Assembly (NCBI GenBank): GCA_014338405.1
Contig: JTDE01001031.1
Coordinates: 1 to 64,000 of the forward strand
Source: Paragonimus skrjabini miyazakii
Taxonomy: Eukaryota > Platyhelminthes > Trematoda > Plagiorchiida > Troglotrematidae
Length of the DNA stretch: 64,000 nt
Direction: 5' to 3'
Part shown: piece after piece, positions 1 through 12,060 of the stretch
Layout of the letters: every line of letters starts with the position of its first letter
Numbering within the stretch: the first letter of the stretch is position 1
The notes under the pieces: model-generated
Databases searched by the model: none
What the model was told of the DNA's origin: nothing
What the model saw: the letters and a program-made list of their open reading frames with translations, nothing else
Program-made: the position numbers and the translations under genes

Positions 1-1806
1 CAGAATTGTGAAATAGAAAATAGTGTGCAAAACGTTACAATAGAAACTGTACAAGAGGCCCTATTATCTCAACAGTTACACTACAGAACAAAATCACCGT
101 AGATGATCCTGTAACAATCTGCGAGGCCTTCAATTCATATTTCGATGCTTCCTTCAACATTGAAGAGAATATATTGCCTCCACCTCTCCCTGTAAAAACA
201 AACAGGTTTCTAAGCCACGTTACTGTTGATGCGGTAAAAATACGCCCTCAGTTAGCTGCTATCAAACTTTCTTATCACCCTGGTCCAGAGGGTATACACC
301 CTGTTGCTCTCAAATACGGAGGGGATGACATTCCTCTCCTTTTGCTTAATATTTATACACTTTCTTTATCATTAGGCTCCTTCTCTCTCCAATGGAAAAA
401 TTCTATAACTCAGCCCCGTTACAAAGGTGGCTCGCGACAAGACATCAAAAATTATCGTCCCATTAACTATACTTCAATTTGTTCTAGAGTGTTGGAAAGG
501 ATAATAAAATGTCGCATGGTTGGATTCTTATTATCACAAAATCTTATAAACCACTCCCAGCATGGGTTCCTCAGCAAACGCTCGTGCCTGACGTGCCAGC
601 TGGAATTCTTTGATCACGTTACAAAATCTGCTGATTCAAGGAATACAATTATTATTATACTTTTGGACATGCAACAGGCTTTTGATCGTGTGTCTTATAA
701 TCGCCTTCTGATCTAAATGGCATCTTTCGGTGTACGTGATCCATTGCTCAGCTGGTTTGCTTCATACCTTGCAGACCGCACACAAACAGTGAAACTAGGA
801 GATAACAGCTCAACGCCCAGATCAGTCACCAGTGGAGTGATTCAAAGAAACGTCCTGGGACCGTTACTCTTTCTTGTGTATATAAATGATATATGTAAAG
901 TTATCAAGCATGGCAAACTATTCCTATTCGCTGATGACATGAAACTTGTCTGCACTTTTCCTCCTGGTGATCTCAATTCTTTTTTAGGAAATATACGAGA
1001 GGACTTCATGTCATTAGAGTCTTGGTGTCAAACTTGGCTGATGAAATTCTCAGCCAATAACCCCACCATCGTCGCACGCGGTTGTCATATACCAGAGGAC
1101 TTTATAAAGCTGGATGGTCATGGTATTCCAACTGCCAACTCAGTCCGTGACCTGGGTATACGTTACTCAATCTCATTCAATTTCGCTGAACATATATCTT
1201 TCTTAATAGCTAAAACTAGACAAACGATTGGATACATTAAGCACTCATTCTTCCTTCCTGCAGCTCGACTACACCTTTATAAGCTGTGCGTGCGACCCCA
1301 ACGTGAGTACTGTACGTTCATATATAGTCACTCACGCAAGTCTGATAGGCTAGCTCTGGAAAGTCTCCAACGTACATTCACGAAAGGTTTAGTTTGTTAT
1401 CCGTCTTCTCTGAACTAAAGAGAACGTTGCCAGACACTCGAACTAAATCCTCTTTGGCTACGGCGTCTCAAGCTGAACCTTGCACTCATGTATAATCTAG
1501 TTTATGGCAATAAATTTACTGTCAAACTCGCGATTCACCTCCAGCATAGCTCCAAATACAGCATCAAGAACAAAGAGTTCACCTTGACGGCTCTTAAATC
1601 TCGTAAAATCTGCGTTTAAATTTTTTCCTAGTGAAATATACTTACATTTGGAACAAACTCTTACATGCAATTGGAGCCAGTAAGAATATACATCAATTCA
1701 AACGAAGCTTAGAAACTTTCCTGACATTAAGGAACGTCATGTCTATTTTCAAACTCTGCCTACCTGAAGACGATATCTTTAAAAACGGACCTAGTAACAT
1801 CTAAAC
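1..1806 (+). mobile_element. CR1/Jockey-like LINE, RT and 3' end, 5' side cut by window
   Basis: A non-LTR retrotransposon pol reading frame enters from the left edge. It shows RT fingers (NYRPI near 456), the palm A region (LLDMQQAFDRV, near 663-693), SGV-x-GP-x-LF-type motif B (near 834-870) and motif C FADD at 927-938. After the RT come the conserved LINE C-terminal segments with R-x-Y-C (near 1303) and Y-x-Y-I-W-N followed by F-K-R-x-L (1630-1720). The RT catalytic motifs are readable, but the frame has TAA stops at 714-716, 1416-1418 and 1618-1620, and then a frameshift into the last segment ending near 1803. No endonuclease part lies inside the window. It is a decayed copy. Assignment to CR1/Jockey rather than RTE rests on the FADD motif and the C-terminal pattern. 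Confidence 0.85.
174..1620 (+). pseudogene. LINE reverse transcriptase, two internal stops
   Basis: One continuous frame of about 480 codons is broken only by TAA at 714-716 and 1416-1418 before it ends at 1618-1620. The first stop lies between palm motif A and the thumb-side helix; the residues on both sides match RT without any gap, so it is a point mutation and not a deletion. In an active element this protein would copy element RNA at the nicked target site. The copy has no readable 5' part here and cannot be autonomous. Confidence 0.8.
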
Positions 1807-3221
1807 ATCTGATCTAGTCTAATAACATCTGAGGGTGAACCTATACCACATTATGCAACGCCATATACACTTCGAACTAACCAAAGTTATCAACTTCACC
1901 ACTCGAAACATCTCTCAATTTCGAAACTTATTATTTTTCCAGCAGGATAGATCTTGTACACAGTTATGTCCAAAACTTGCAGCTAGACAACAAAACTATA
2001 GCCAACATATGGTAACATCATACACATCCCCGTTCGTAGTAACCAAACTCTTACTCCATACTTAATGATTACCAGTTGTGTATAGTTATCGACTACTATG
2101 CAATAGCTGTGAACGTTGAAACTGTTTGAAGTATATATACATAACTTTTTGAAGAAAAAAATGAAAAAAAGTATATGTATTGAAAAATATATATAACTTA
2201 GCCTGTTCGCCTCACATAATTACCTACAAATATGTTCATCTTCCTATCCTAACAGACCATCTGACAATCTTCCCTTGTTGCAAAACCTCCTTTCCATTCC
2301 ACATAACACCCGTATATACTAAATTGACATCGGAATTCGGCTATATTCATATACTAGATAAAGCCGTGAATCGATCTTTTTCCGCGTTATTCGATAACAA
2401 ATGTCTGTTAGAGATATAAATTTTATTGACTAATATAAAATTATCAATTTTATATAAAAGGTTTGGTCAGAAAAAACAGATTCCATTAATTGTCCTACTT
2501 CACATGACCATTTCACATTCTCCTGTTTATCACGTAATTTTGCTTTTCAATCCCTATTCCACGATTAATTCTAACGCGAGACAACATTCCATAACGTCCA
2601 GACAATCAAAATCCCGTACTGGTTGGACGATTCGCGAGGTCTGTGAAAATCCGTCAATTTTGAGGAAATAACGAGGTCCAGTCCAGAAGATTGTCTGTCT
2701 CCGCAAAAATTGGGACCCTTCTATCTTCCTTCATCTTCACAAAAGTTTCTACATAATTATCCTAACCGTCTACATTAAATGATGGCGAAATCCTTGGACT
2801 GTTCATCTTCCACATCCCGAAAAATCTTTCTTCTGGCATGACCTTGAACATGAGGCCAATGTTAACCTTGTGAAGCGAGAATTGATGTAACTACTCAGCA
2901 TTTTTTATCGAACATTAAAAATTTTAACAACTATCATTTGAGAAGCAAGTAAGCTAAATGCTTCTTTATAAACCGATATTTTCCTCTATTATTATGTCCG
3001 TTTTGTAACTTTATTTCCATAATTGGTGTATTGTACAATTAACAATTTTGAGTACGGTATGCGTTTCACGTTACCATGTGTATACTGATCACGCTTTTCT
3101 GAGCGTGTTTCTCACAGATGCGTTGAGAAATATACCATTTTTATTATTATTACTGCGTGCCAACCCCTCTCTAAAACTAAGTGATATTCCACTAACCCAT
3201 TAAAACTACTCAATTACGTGC
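1807..3221. other. No gene seen
   Basis: AT-rich sequence with several 70-80-codon frames that show no domain, no splice-bounded exon and no repeat I can pair with other parts of the window. Confidence 0.5.
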
Positions 3222-4900
3222 GACATGTCTACCGGCAAGTCACGACCCTTCGTTCCTTTCGCACACCGGTTTGATGTTTTTAGCCGCCTCCATACCCTAT
3301 CGCTTACAAGCATACGTGCGCCAAAGAGGCTAGTCTCCGAGCGCTACGTTTGGCCAGGCATCCGTAAATATTTTCGTGAATGAGCTAAACAACGCTTGGG
3401 ATGCCAACGTAGTAAAGTTCATTGTCACACGATCACTACCGCGGAACCTTTTCTTTTACTTGATGGACGCTTCAGACATATCCATCTTGACATCGTTGGT
3501 CCCCTTCCCCCTTCCAACGGTTATACACATCTTCTAACCTGCGTGGACCGATTCACGAGATGGCCCATTGCCGTCCCTTTGAACAACACATCAACGGAAA
3601 CCATTGCACGCAGTTTTGCCGACACGTGGACTTCGAATTTTGGTGTTCCGACCACAATCAAACTGACCGTGGATTTCAGTTTACTTCAGCTCTTTTCTGT
3701 GAATTGAATCGTATTAGATGCGAACACATAACGAACACTGCGTCGAACGGTTTGGTCGAAAGGTTCCACCGCCAACTAAAAGCATCTTTGATGGCAACAT
3801 CGGCAGGTGGCAAATGGTCTGATCGCCTGCCTATTATTCTCCTTGGCTTGCGAACCACTGTAAAAGAAGACGTTGGATGCACTTTGGCACAGCTCGTTTG
3901 TAATTGTACATTACGTATTCCCGGAGAATTTCTCTCTAATTGCCTAGTATCTCTGAGTCCTAACGCGTCTTACCTCAAGCGTCTAATGAATCGCATGCGC
4001 CACGTTCAACTCCCACGGAAAACATCGCCACAGGAACAAATCCACAGTGACCTGGGTACTTGCCCTTTCGTTTTCATTTGCGTTGGCTCACCTAAGTCAC
4101 CTTTGCAACCGCCATGGGATGGTCCTTTCACACTGCTTGATCGCAAAGACAAATATTTTCATTGACAAAAACGGAACATTTCACTCCGTGAGCATTGTCG
4201 GATTAAAGGTTGCGTACGTCGATCGTGATTCAACGTCACCGTCTCGTCATTCGGACATTACACATGCTGGTGATTCCAGCCAACCTACCCTAGATCCGAC
4301 CACCGATTTACAAAGCCTTTCTCAGTTTACCTAATCCATCTTTGACACCGGTGACCATATCTTTGTTCCTACATCCCAACCCAAGTCTTCCACATCGCAC
4401 ACCCGTTCTGGACGATTTGTTAGACGGTCGACCATCTATAAAGATTATCATTATTAACTCATTGTCTGTTTCCTTATTGATCGAGCGTTTTCTTTTCCTT
4501 AACGCTCTAGGTGGGAGTTATGTAGAGTTTGTTATCTTTTCGCTCTTTTGCTACATACTATTCTTCATACCTGTTACGTTCACTGTACGTCTAAAATCGA
4601 ATCTGAGCGGGCGGTTTGAATTTCTGACGTGGGAAGGGAGTATTCATTATCAGGATTGCGCATCTGAAAAAAGTTCAAGTCTCCGTTGGAAATATTCATT
4701 AAAAATAGAAAAAGCTGCCCCTGTGGATTTGAGGCTGAAATGTGGAATATCGCCGTCACGTATTCGACTTGTGGGCGCCAGAAAAAATAGCGAAAGTTGT
4801 GGAAGTTATTAAAAGTGCTGTGTGACGTTGTACTGTCCAAGTGGGCTACATATGGGCCGATACACTTGATTTTTCCCTTTCAATTGAGGTGTTTATTTTT
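3222..4900 (+). mobile_element. Gypsy/Ty3 (CsRn1-like) retrotransposon, integrase and 3' end
   Basis: The region holds the integrase end of a Ty3/Gypsy pol gene followed by its 3' terminus. After pol there is a serine/arginine-type tail (TRSGR near 4400) and a purine-rich stretch (ggtgggag, 4510-4517) before TTATGTAGAG. This looks like the polypurine tract and the start of a 3' LTR, so 4518 to about 4900 is probably LTR sequence; I did not find a second LTR. The protease, RT and RNase H are missing upstream, so this is a 5'-truncated copy. The CsRn1 assignment comes from the trematode-type integrase wording and is inference. Confidence 0.75.
3225..4334 (+). pseudogene. Gypsy integrase, frameshifted
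   Basis: The reading starts with a zinc-binding-like region (Y-V-W-P-G-I-R-K, then C-x-R-S-K-V-H) and continues into the DDE core. The first Asp is in HLDIVGPLPP (near 3484), the second in TDRG (near 3664) and the Glu in LVERFHRQLK (near 3754). The frame carries a TGA at about 3382-3384 and a one-base shift near 3655-3665, just before TDRG. About four residues of the usual AYHP motif are missing after the second Asp. A further shift near 4150 leads to the C-terminal segment ending at 4334. The enzyme would insert element cDNA; this copy cannot. Confidence 0.8.
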
Positions 4901-4995
4901 CGTCAGCCATTTTCTTTAACCAATACTAGCAGCAGTTGAATCTAAGGGAAATTTCTTGCATGGGTCCAGGAAAAGATATTCAGGTAGCCAGTCTG

Positions 4996-6242
4996 ATAGT
5001 TGGCGGTTGCGGCAATAACAGTTGTTACTTGGAGGTCGACGCCAAAAGTATGCAACGTGATGGTTGTGTGGAGTGTTTCCTGCGTCAGTGTAGCAAGCTC
5101 TCGAAATGAACTTATGACTTGTATGTGGTTCATAAGGAGCTGCTTTGGGTTTGCCGGTCATGCACAGGTAAACTGCACGATTGTACTTCTGTTGCGAACA
5201 CTAGAGTGAACCAGGAGAGGGACTCTGGTAGCAGCACACCGCGAGTGAGGGGTAATGAACCGAATGTTCCAAATACTGAGGAAAACGTTGCAACGAGGTG
5301 AAGGATTCTGATTGAGTCTGGGGTATAAAAAGGAGAAAGGCGGTTGCAAAGCATAACCACTCGCCGGGTTTGGTCAGTGAGTTAGAATATAGAACTGCTG
5401 AGCTAAAGGTTCTTGCTGTTAGCACGGCGAGTTGTAGAAAAGTGACTGTCGTGAGAGAGGGCAAGGGCAATAAGCGGAGTGGAAAAGAGGACAAAATTGT
5501 GAGTAACCGGGAATCGGTCAAAGAGTATGTAGAAAGGGGAAGAAAAGAACTTGAGAAACTGGAGGGGCTGGTTAAAGATATTTGTTTCAGGATGGAAGCC
5601 CAAGAACAAAGATTTACGGAAGTCCATAACCAAGGTGACCTTTTGGTCAAAGCTGTGTTGGGGCTGGAAACTAAAGCAGACTCAGCTCTTGGTAGAAGTA
5701 GGAATCTACTCATCAGAGGCATTCCTGAGCTCATTATGAAAGAAGGTGAGGCTGGAGAAAGAGCGATGAGATTTCACCTGGTGAACCTCCTAATGCAGGT
5801 ATATATTCTTGAGCATGTGGCTATTAAACGAGTAATGAGGTTGAGTAGGTGGCAGGCTAATATTTACAGACCTAGGCTTATGTTGGCTGAGGTCGCCAGC
5901 CCCAGGCACCGAGATAGATTCCTGGCGGCAGCAGGGCAGACACGCACGGCCACACATGGTCGAGTTACGGTAACACCGGACGACTCGGCTGGGTGGAAGA
6001 ATACTGACCGTCTAAGTGGTACTGGATCACCAATTGCGCCGCAACAGTGCATTAAAGATAAGGTGCCACGGACATGGTTAACACGCTCACTCGTGGAACA
6101 GAAGGGTGGGGTGGCAGACGGAAGATTTACTCCCATTGTAAAAGCAACTCAACGTAAGGAGCGTGGATCGTTTGACCTGAGGCTAGGGAGGAGTGGACAA
6201 CCTCCTGCAAAAACCGGGGGAGTGCTCAGGTGTAATTCCTGA
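4996..6242 (+). pseudogene. CR1 ORF1 with PHD-like finger and coiled coil
   Basis: Positions 5008-5163 encode a Cys-rich module with C-x4-C, D-G-C-x2-C-F-x2-Q-C-x-K-L and a closing W-V-C-R-S-C, the layout of a PHD-like finger reported in CR1-family ORF1 proteins. A TGA lies at about 5107-5109 after the KLSK residues. The frame then shifts, and 5370-6242 stays open for 290 codons. It has a Lys/Glu-rich coiled-coil segment (about residues 45-115) and NLLIRGIPE (about residue 111), the strand-turn seen in ORF1 RNA-binding domains. The likely role is RNA binding and particle assembly with the ORF2 enzyme. The TGA and frameshift make the copy non-functional. Confidence 0.7.
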
Positions 6243-6249
6243 ACCATGC

Positions 6250-8700
6250 ACCGCCCCTCGAATCAAGCAGACTGAAACAAGGGGTGGTTGCGAGAAGTCC
6301 CTGAGAGTACTGTGTACCAATGCAGGTGGTCTGGGGAACAAATGGAGTGAGCTCTCAAGGGAACTAGAAGGAGAGGATGTCGTTGCAATTATCGAGGCCT
6401 GGGTACGAGAGGATGTTCGTCGTTAATATATGCCCACCGGGATATGCGATCCACAGGGTAGATGGCAGAATGGGTGGGGTGTTCTGTTGTTGATAGCGCA
6501 GCATTATGAGCAGCGCCAAGAAGAGAAGTTTAATATGGAAAAGATTCGGTTGTTAAGCTGTTCCTTGGCAGACAGCAGAACAATGTTGCTGCTCTTTTGC
6601 GTTTACAGAAGTCCCTCTTCCACTCGACAGGAGGATGAGCAACTACTCAGTGTTCTTAGGAGACAAATGGGCACGTCACAGCGGCTCCTTATTGTAGGAG
6701 ATTTCAACGCTCCAGAAGTGGACTGGAGATTGATGCATGCTGCCAGTGGTATATTTGGTGAGGGATTGTTGGATCTTCTAAACGAGAAGGCATTACTTCA
6801 ACATGTCAGTGAGGTCACTAGATGGAGGGAAGGTCAAACTGCTACAGTTTTGGATCTTGTTATAACAAGAAACCCCAACGACTTTTCGGACTTGAAGGTC
6901 GGACCACCGTTGGGCATGAGTGACCATGGAATCATACGTCTGAAGTTTAGTTGTGTCTACGTTATCCCCCATGTCAAATATCGTAGATCCTTTAGAAGCA
7001 TGAATATGCAACAACTAAGATCGGATGCGAAAAGTTGAGTTGGACCGACTGTCATGGTACCAATGATGTCAACAAAGCCTGGGCCACAGGTAAAGTTAAT
7101 CTTATGCAACTAACTGATACGTATGCACCACTATGATGCAGCAGACTTAAGGTTAAGCTTCCATGGTGGAAGAGTAGGGTCGGAAAGGCACTGCGACGCA
7201 AAAGGAAAGCATGAGCTGCATACAACCAGTCTGGGGGATACATAAGGTTTTGTCAGTATAAGGCGGCTAGAAAGAGATGTTCTGAATTACAAAATGATTG
7301 CAGGAAAAAGTTTGAAATGAATCTGGCAAAGAGCCATAATAAGAACCCTAAGCCTTCTTTAGTTATGTCCAGGCCAAAGGGGCCATTAGGAGAGGACTGA
7401 GTAGCATTGCTGATACTGACGGCAAGGTTATCGAAACACCACTACAAAAAGTAGAGGTTTCCCGCCCTTTTTTGAAGCAGTACACAATCCGGACTTTGGA
7501 TCTACCACAGTGGGATTCCGCACAGGGACTGCGAGAGGGCCAATGATGGAGGAAGTTGAAATAAGGGAGGAGGAGGTTAAGGATAGATTGGATAAGCTAG
7601 ACGTAAATAAGGCGATGGAGCCGAAATATATTCATTCAAGGATACTAAGATCCTTTTTACAGGGGCCTATCGCCGTGTTGTTTAATCTCACCCCACAGAA
7701 GGTCATCATCCCGGATGACTGGAGGAAGGCAGGGGTTGTACCCATCCATAATGGGAATAAGAAGCACGAGGTGGGCAACTGCCGGCCAGTAAGTCTCACA
7801 TCAGTTGTCTTGAAACTGCTGAAAAAGTTATTGGAGATAGGATTGTGAGATACCTAACTGAAAATAGGCTTCTCTCTGCAAACCAACATGGATTTTTGAA
7901 GCACAGATCTTGTCTCACCAACCTGATTTGCTTCCACGATGAGATCACAGAGAGGGTGGATAGGGAAGAGGAAGTTGAGGCTTGCTACTTGGACTTCAGG
8001 AAGGCGTTCGATTAAGTGAACCACTGATTAGTCATCCTCAAACTGGGGACCTTGGGTTTTCCTTCAAGACTGGTAGGATGGATACAGGACTGCTTGAGGT
8101 GTCGCACCTTCCATGTAGAGGTAGCAGGGAAGAGGTCCACAGAATGTGTTGTAATTAGTGGGATACCTCAGTGGTCAATGCTTAGACCACTACTATTTTT
8201 AATGTTCAACTGTGATTTCACCAAAATATTGAAGTGTCCCCGCTACATCTTTGCTGATGATGTGAAGGCTGTAGGAAATCCTGACAACACGAACACGCAG
8301 GAAGGGTTGAATACTGTTTAGAAGTGGTCAAATAAATGGCACTTACCCTTGAATGTAGACAAGTGTAATCAGCTGCTTGCTAAGGGAAAAGCCAGGGCCA
8401 GGCAGGTATTTTGTCAAAGAGAGGGAGGAGACAGAGCTGAGGAGGATAGAAATAACTAAGGACCTGAGAGTAGGCCTCGTTGATCAGTTCTTCACTGTAT
8501 CGAATGATGACGGTCGGCGAGGACATAACATGAAGCTTTTCAAGCTTCGTCCTAGGACCTTTCCCAGGCAGCAGTTCTTTTCGTATAGGGTTGTTAACTT
8601 CTGGAACAGCCTTCCTGCTGAGGTTGTGAGCAGGGCATCTAGCGACGGCTTCAAATCACTACTTGACTCGCATTTTCTAAAAAACCTTTTATACGAGTAA
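6250..8700 (+). pseudogene. CR1 ORF2: AP endonuclease and reverse transcriptase
   Basis: The endonuclease part (6300-6960) keeps GDFNAPEVDW (near 6700), LDLVITRNP (near 6853) and SDHGIIRLKF (near 6919), so the main active-site motifs are present; a TAA lies at 6424-6426. The RT part follows after a heavily broken stretch (7040-7505). It has fingers (7510-7848), HGFLKHRSCLTN (near 7890), palm A (FRKAFD, near 8001) followed at once by a stop, and motif C FADD (near 8251). The CR1-type end with F-F-S-Y-R-V-V-N-F-W-N-S-L-P lies at 8577-8615 and the frame stops at 8700. At least three stops and several shifts show an old copy. Confidence 0.8.
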
Positions 8701-8809
8701 TCTTAGCTTGTTTTGTGATATTTACTGTAATTCCCAAGAGCGGTGCTACACCCTGTTTTCCATGAATACCTTTCAGGTCAACAGACGCCCGCTTGAAATT
8801 TAAAAAGAA

Positions 8810-8860
8810 AAACCGACTGGATCCGGGACCCTTGGGCCTCTGCCTCGAACCCGTGTATCA
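8810..8860 (+). repeat. Short dispersed repeat, first copy
   Basis: The segment shares cttggg, then tcgaacccgtg, then aatcgct at similar spacing with 10755-10830. The tcgaacccg core resembles a tRNA B box, so the pair may be remnants of a SINE. The match is short and broken, and no A box is convincing. Confidence 0.3.
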
Positions 8861-9002
8861 ATCGCTGAATCGCTGGGAGTGCCCATATAGGGGAATTTTA
8901 AAGTTTCCAAACAGTGTATAGTGGCGGCGCGAAAAGGAAACAGAACGCTGTACTTGTCCGGAAAAACGTTCGCGTCATGGAGCCCAGAGATATAGTTGCC
9001 GC

Positions 9003-9690
9003 CTTATAAAGCTTATGTTAAGCCACATCTGGAATACTGTATGCGGGCTTGGAGCCCGCATCCGGTAAAAAAACGTGAAGTTACTTGAGAAGATTCAGAT
9101 AAGTTTTACAAGGTTGCTTGAGGGAATACGGGATAACACATATGTAGGCAGACTAGGGAAACTTGGTCAGTTTTCTCTTGCGCAAAGAAGGGTTAGAGGA
9201 AACTTGATAGAAATCTCCAAGAATCTTAAGGGAATAATCGGAGTTGCGGTGAAATCTCTGTTCAGCCTGCATACTAACTCACACATCCGAGGCCACAGTC
9301 CCAAGTTAGAGAAGAAGAAGGTTGCTGCATCAAGTAGGGCAAACTTCTTCGTTTTTCGAGTCACCAACTGTTGTAACATGCTTCTACAGAGAGTAGTATC
9401 CTCTGATAGTGTGACAGGGTTCAAAAGAAAGCTAGATAAGTGCTGGCAATTTTTCTTCCCAGACCTGTTGTGAGGGTTTAGTTTGGATGAGTTTCTCAAG
9501 TAATTTCCTTGTCGTAGATTTAAGCTAGCCAACTCTTCATCTCTATTTGATATTATTTTTATCCCTTTTAAATCTTATTCACTGCTTTTATTTTGTTTAC
9601 AAAGTTAGTCTTAGCATCTGTAAGTATAGGTTATAGGAATCAGACCCTCATTGGTCTTACAGTTAAACCTTGTTTCACGTCATTTTAATG
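9003..9690 (+). mobile_element. CR1-type LINE, 3' end only
   Basis: It starts in YVKPHLEYC (near 9013-9040), continues in a second frame at 9075-9473 with LLEKIQ and the terminal F-F-x-x-R-V-T-N motif, and ends with a TGA at 9471-9473. The frame change falls in the run of seven A at 9066-9072, the simplest place for an indel. The sequence differs clearly from the C-terminus at 8520-8700, so this is a second CR1 family rather than a duplicate. About 210 bases of 3' UTR-like sequence follow. 5' truncation is typical of LINE insertions. Confidence 0.8.
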
Positions 9691-9699
9691 GGGGGGGGG
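9690..9699. repeat. Run of ten G
   Basis: A homopolymer of ten G lies just after the CR1 3' UTR. It could mark the element end or be a polymerase or assembly artefact; runs this long are otherwise absent nearby. Confidence 0.8.
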
Positions 9700-9854
9700 G
9701 TGAACTTGTGTGTATTGGTGGTAGCTGTGAACTTGTTGTGTTCCGATGGCATTTATAGTTTGAACTCCTCAGATTTTATCTGGTAGCCCTCATACTAACT
9801 CATGGAAGTGCAGTAGACAAGTGCGCATGCGCTAGACCCCCGTCCACTAACAAT

Positions 9855-10268
9855 TTAATACGCCTTTCCTGAAGAGCAGTCGGAATGTTGTCCCAACAGG
9901 CATCGAACTAGAAAAGGCAGTGAGGTTTGGAAACAAACCGTATAGTTCCAGCAGTGTTTGGAAATATGGCCAGTAGTTAGCTCTAGCCTAGTCTGGGGCC
10001 AACGGCAGCAACCAGGAGGAAAAAGAAAAGAAGCGCAAGACAGGCTACAGCCCACTTGGCGGCACTCAAAAGCACGCCAGGCAAGCAGTGCGTGAAACTT
10101 TTGAGTGAGCTTAACAACGCTGGGAAAGGTCCGGATTAAACGACTTCGGAGAACGCAATAATAAATGAGTCGTTGGGAAAAGAACGAACATTCACTGCGT
10201 GCAACTAGTTGCACGACTAAAGAAAGTGGCACTGAGTTCGTATCAGGCCTCCTATTGTAGGCGTACAT
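9855..10268 (-). other. 137-codon open frame, probably dispersed repeat
   Basis: An open frame of 137 codons on the minus strand in DNA with higher GC than its surroundings (about 9780-10700). I recognise no domain and see no splice sites or poly(A) signal. The base composition suggests inserted repeat DNA rather than a host gene. It has no match elsewhere in the window. Confidence 0.25.
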
Positions 10269-10754
10269 AGAATCGTGCGTACAGAACCGACAAGCGGGAA
10301 AACACGGTTGCAGCCGGGATCTTTAGAGAAGTCACACGATCGCTGGCCACTACAGGAGTGAATAATCTCTTCTTATTATAGTCGCAGCACTGAGCGCCCT
10401 CAGAAACTCACTGGTACAAGAAACTGGGCAAATTCTGGCCGAAGCCGTTCCGTCCGGAAAACTGAACTGAACTAAACTTGTCCATTGTTTGAATTACTAC
10501 ACACTTCGTCCTCGCTCCTCTCGGCTTCTCCTTGCACGTAGTCGTTGTTATCGGGAGTTAACTGTGGTGAGAGTCGATTTTAGTACGCTGGAGAAACGGA
10601 ATTCGTTGCAGTTTCTTTGTTATTCGAGAGGAAATTTTTTCAAACATATAGCGAACTTGGTGTGGTGGAATTTACCGTAGACAGCTGCTGTAGATTGTTG
10701 TGTAAAATTGCCGTTTCTCTTCCTGGTTCAAGCACATATAGGAACGGACAAGCT

Positions 10755-10830
10755 GACTGAATTCAGGCGGCTTGGGTTTTTATCCTCGAACCCGTGAAGA
10801 AATTGCCAAAAATCGCTGTAAACAGTTTGC
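10755..10830 (+). repeat. Short dispersed repeat, second copy
   Basis: Partner of 8810-8860, with the same order cttggg, tcctcgaacccgtg and aatcgctgt. It is embedded in otherwise unassigned, GC-richer sequence. Confidence 0.3.
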
Positions 10831-11651
10831 ATCAACCGCTGGATCGTTAAGTCCAGTTGTAGCGACTATAATAAATGATATGTTTGATAGTTGCACTCAC
10901 TTGTACATTTTTTATGATCTTGGCTTTTTGCCTACTTTTGTTTTAGTCAAGCTATTCCATTTGTAACATCCGTCCGGGGGCCCCAACTCGCTCCGTGCCC
11001 CGCTAGCTTAACGTCTTTTCCCTGTACTCTATTTTCCAGGGTCGATACTAATACACAAGGGTCAACACGCTGAGTTCTTGTTTCTCATTGTCGATTGGTT
11101 TCCGATAGTGATCACAGACTGGGTATTAATTTGTTGGACCAGTTCCAACACAATGAAGGTCGTGTTGAGGCGCGCGTTCTGAAAGTAACAAGTGGTTACT
11201 GCGTGGAGTTGGGGAGTCGGTTTTTTCCTACCCAGGAAAAATAACCTGAACGATCGAATTTTCTGATCGGTTGATAGATAAACCCACTGTCAAATTAATT
11301 AATACCACAATGCGCTTTCCGACGAATAGCACATAAATATAAATTTTCCGTCAGGTCGACCTGACATGATGATGTACATGACCTGCACGTGAACAATTTC
11401 GCGTAGTTCTGCGTATTTACTCCCATTGTGGGCAGTGTATTGTTTATTTTTCATAATCAGAAATGTCAAAAACCATTTAATTGCCTCTGTAGTTATAATT
11501 ACAGAAGCATACTTATAAGTTATGTATATATACATATATATGCGATGATAAGAAACTACAGTAGTCCTAAGCTGTATACATGTGGAACGTTGATGTTAGC
11601 AGGGAACCAGCCTCACTGCAGTCAGCCTTCACGTTGAAGTTATGTCCAACT

Positions 11652-12060
11652 ATTCCACAAACCGCACAAATATTCGCCCGTCAAGACCAAAATTATAAAG
11701 CTTCTTAAGTTGGTTTAAGTTAGCAACCTTATCAAAGGCTTCCAAATGGTCAAACTGAATTCCACCAGTGGCCATTCTTGAGTCTGTAGCTTTCGCTGCT
11801 GAGTCGCCATCAATAAGCAAGTCTGTGTTGCATGAACATTCATTCCGAAAGCCATACTGTTGCTTAACGATCCGTTCTGGAGTTGCCAGGTTGGGCTGTA
11901 GAGAGTCATCCAGTAAACTGTCTAGGATTATGAGGACTACTGAAAGCAAAACTATTGTTCGATAGTTTATTAGATCAGCCCCGCATCCACATTTGAAGGC
12001 AGGTATGACTGTGTACTGATTTCCAGCTTTCAGCAAATGGCCAGTTAATCAGTGAAGATT
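11652..12060 (-). mobile_element. LINE reverse transcriptase fragment
   Basis: A 128-codon frame (12036 to 11650, minus strand) reads RT fingers and palm A. It shows VIPAFK, INYRTIVLLSVV (the usual N-Y-R-P-I-S-L-x-S-V), QYGFRNECS (usual Q-x-G-F-x-x-x-x-S) and FDHLEAFDKV with the metal-binding Asp. Sequence before and after has no LINE signal, so about 400 bases survive. Relation to the other LINEs here is at superfamily level only. Confidence 0.7.

Larger units (their letters stand above)
4990..8870 (+). mobile_element. CR1-type LINE, near full length but decayed
   Basis: The order is PHD-like zinc finger, coiled-coil ORF1, apurinic endonuclease, RT, CR1-type C-terminus and 3' UTR. This is the normal CR1 layout, spread over about 3.8 kb on one strand. 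Every coding part is broken by stops or frameshifts. The 3' end is not sharply marked; a motif shared with 10755-10830 begins near 8810 and may belong to a different repeat. Confidence 0.8.

Noticed and set aside
5201..5734. 177-codon minus-strand frame
   Set aside because: It is antisense to the clearly recognisable CR1 ORF1 and has no domain of its own.
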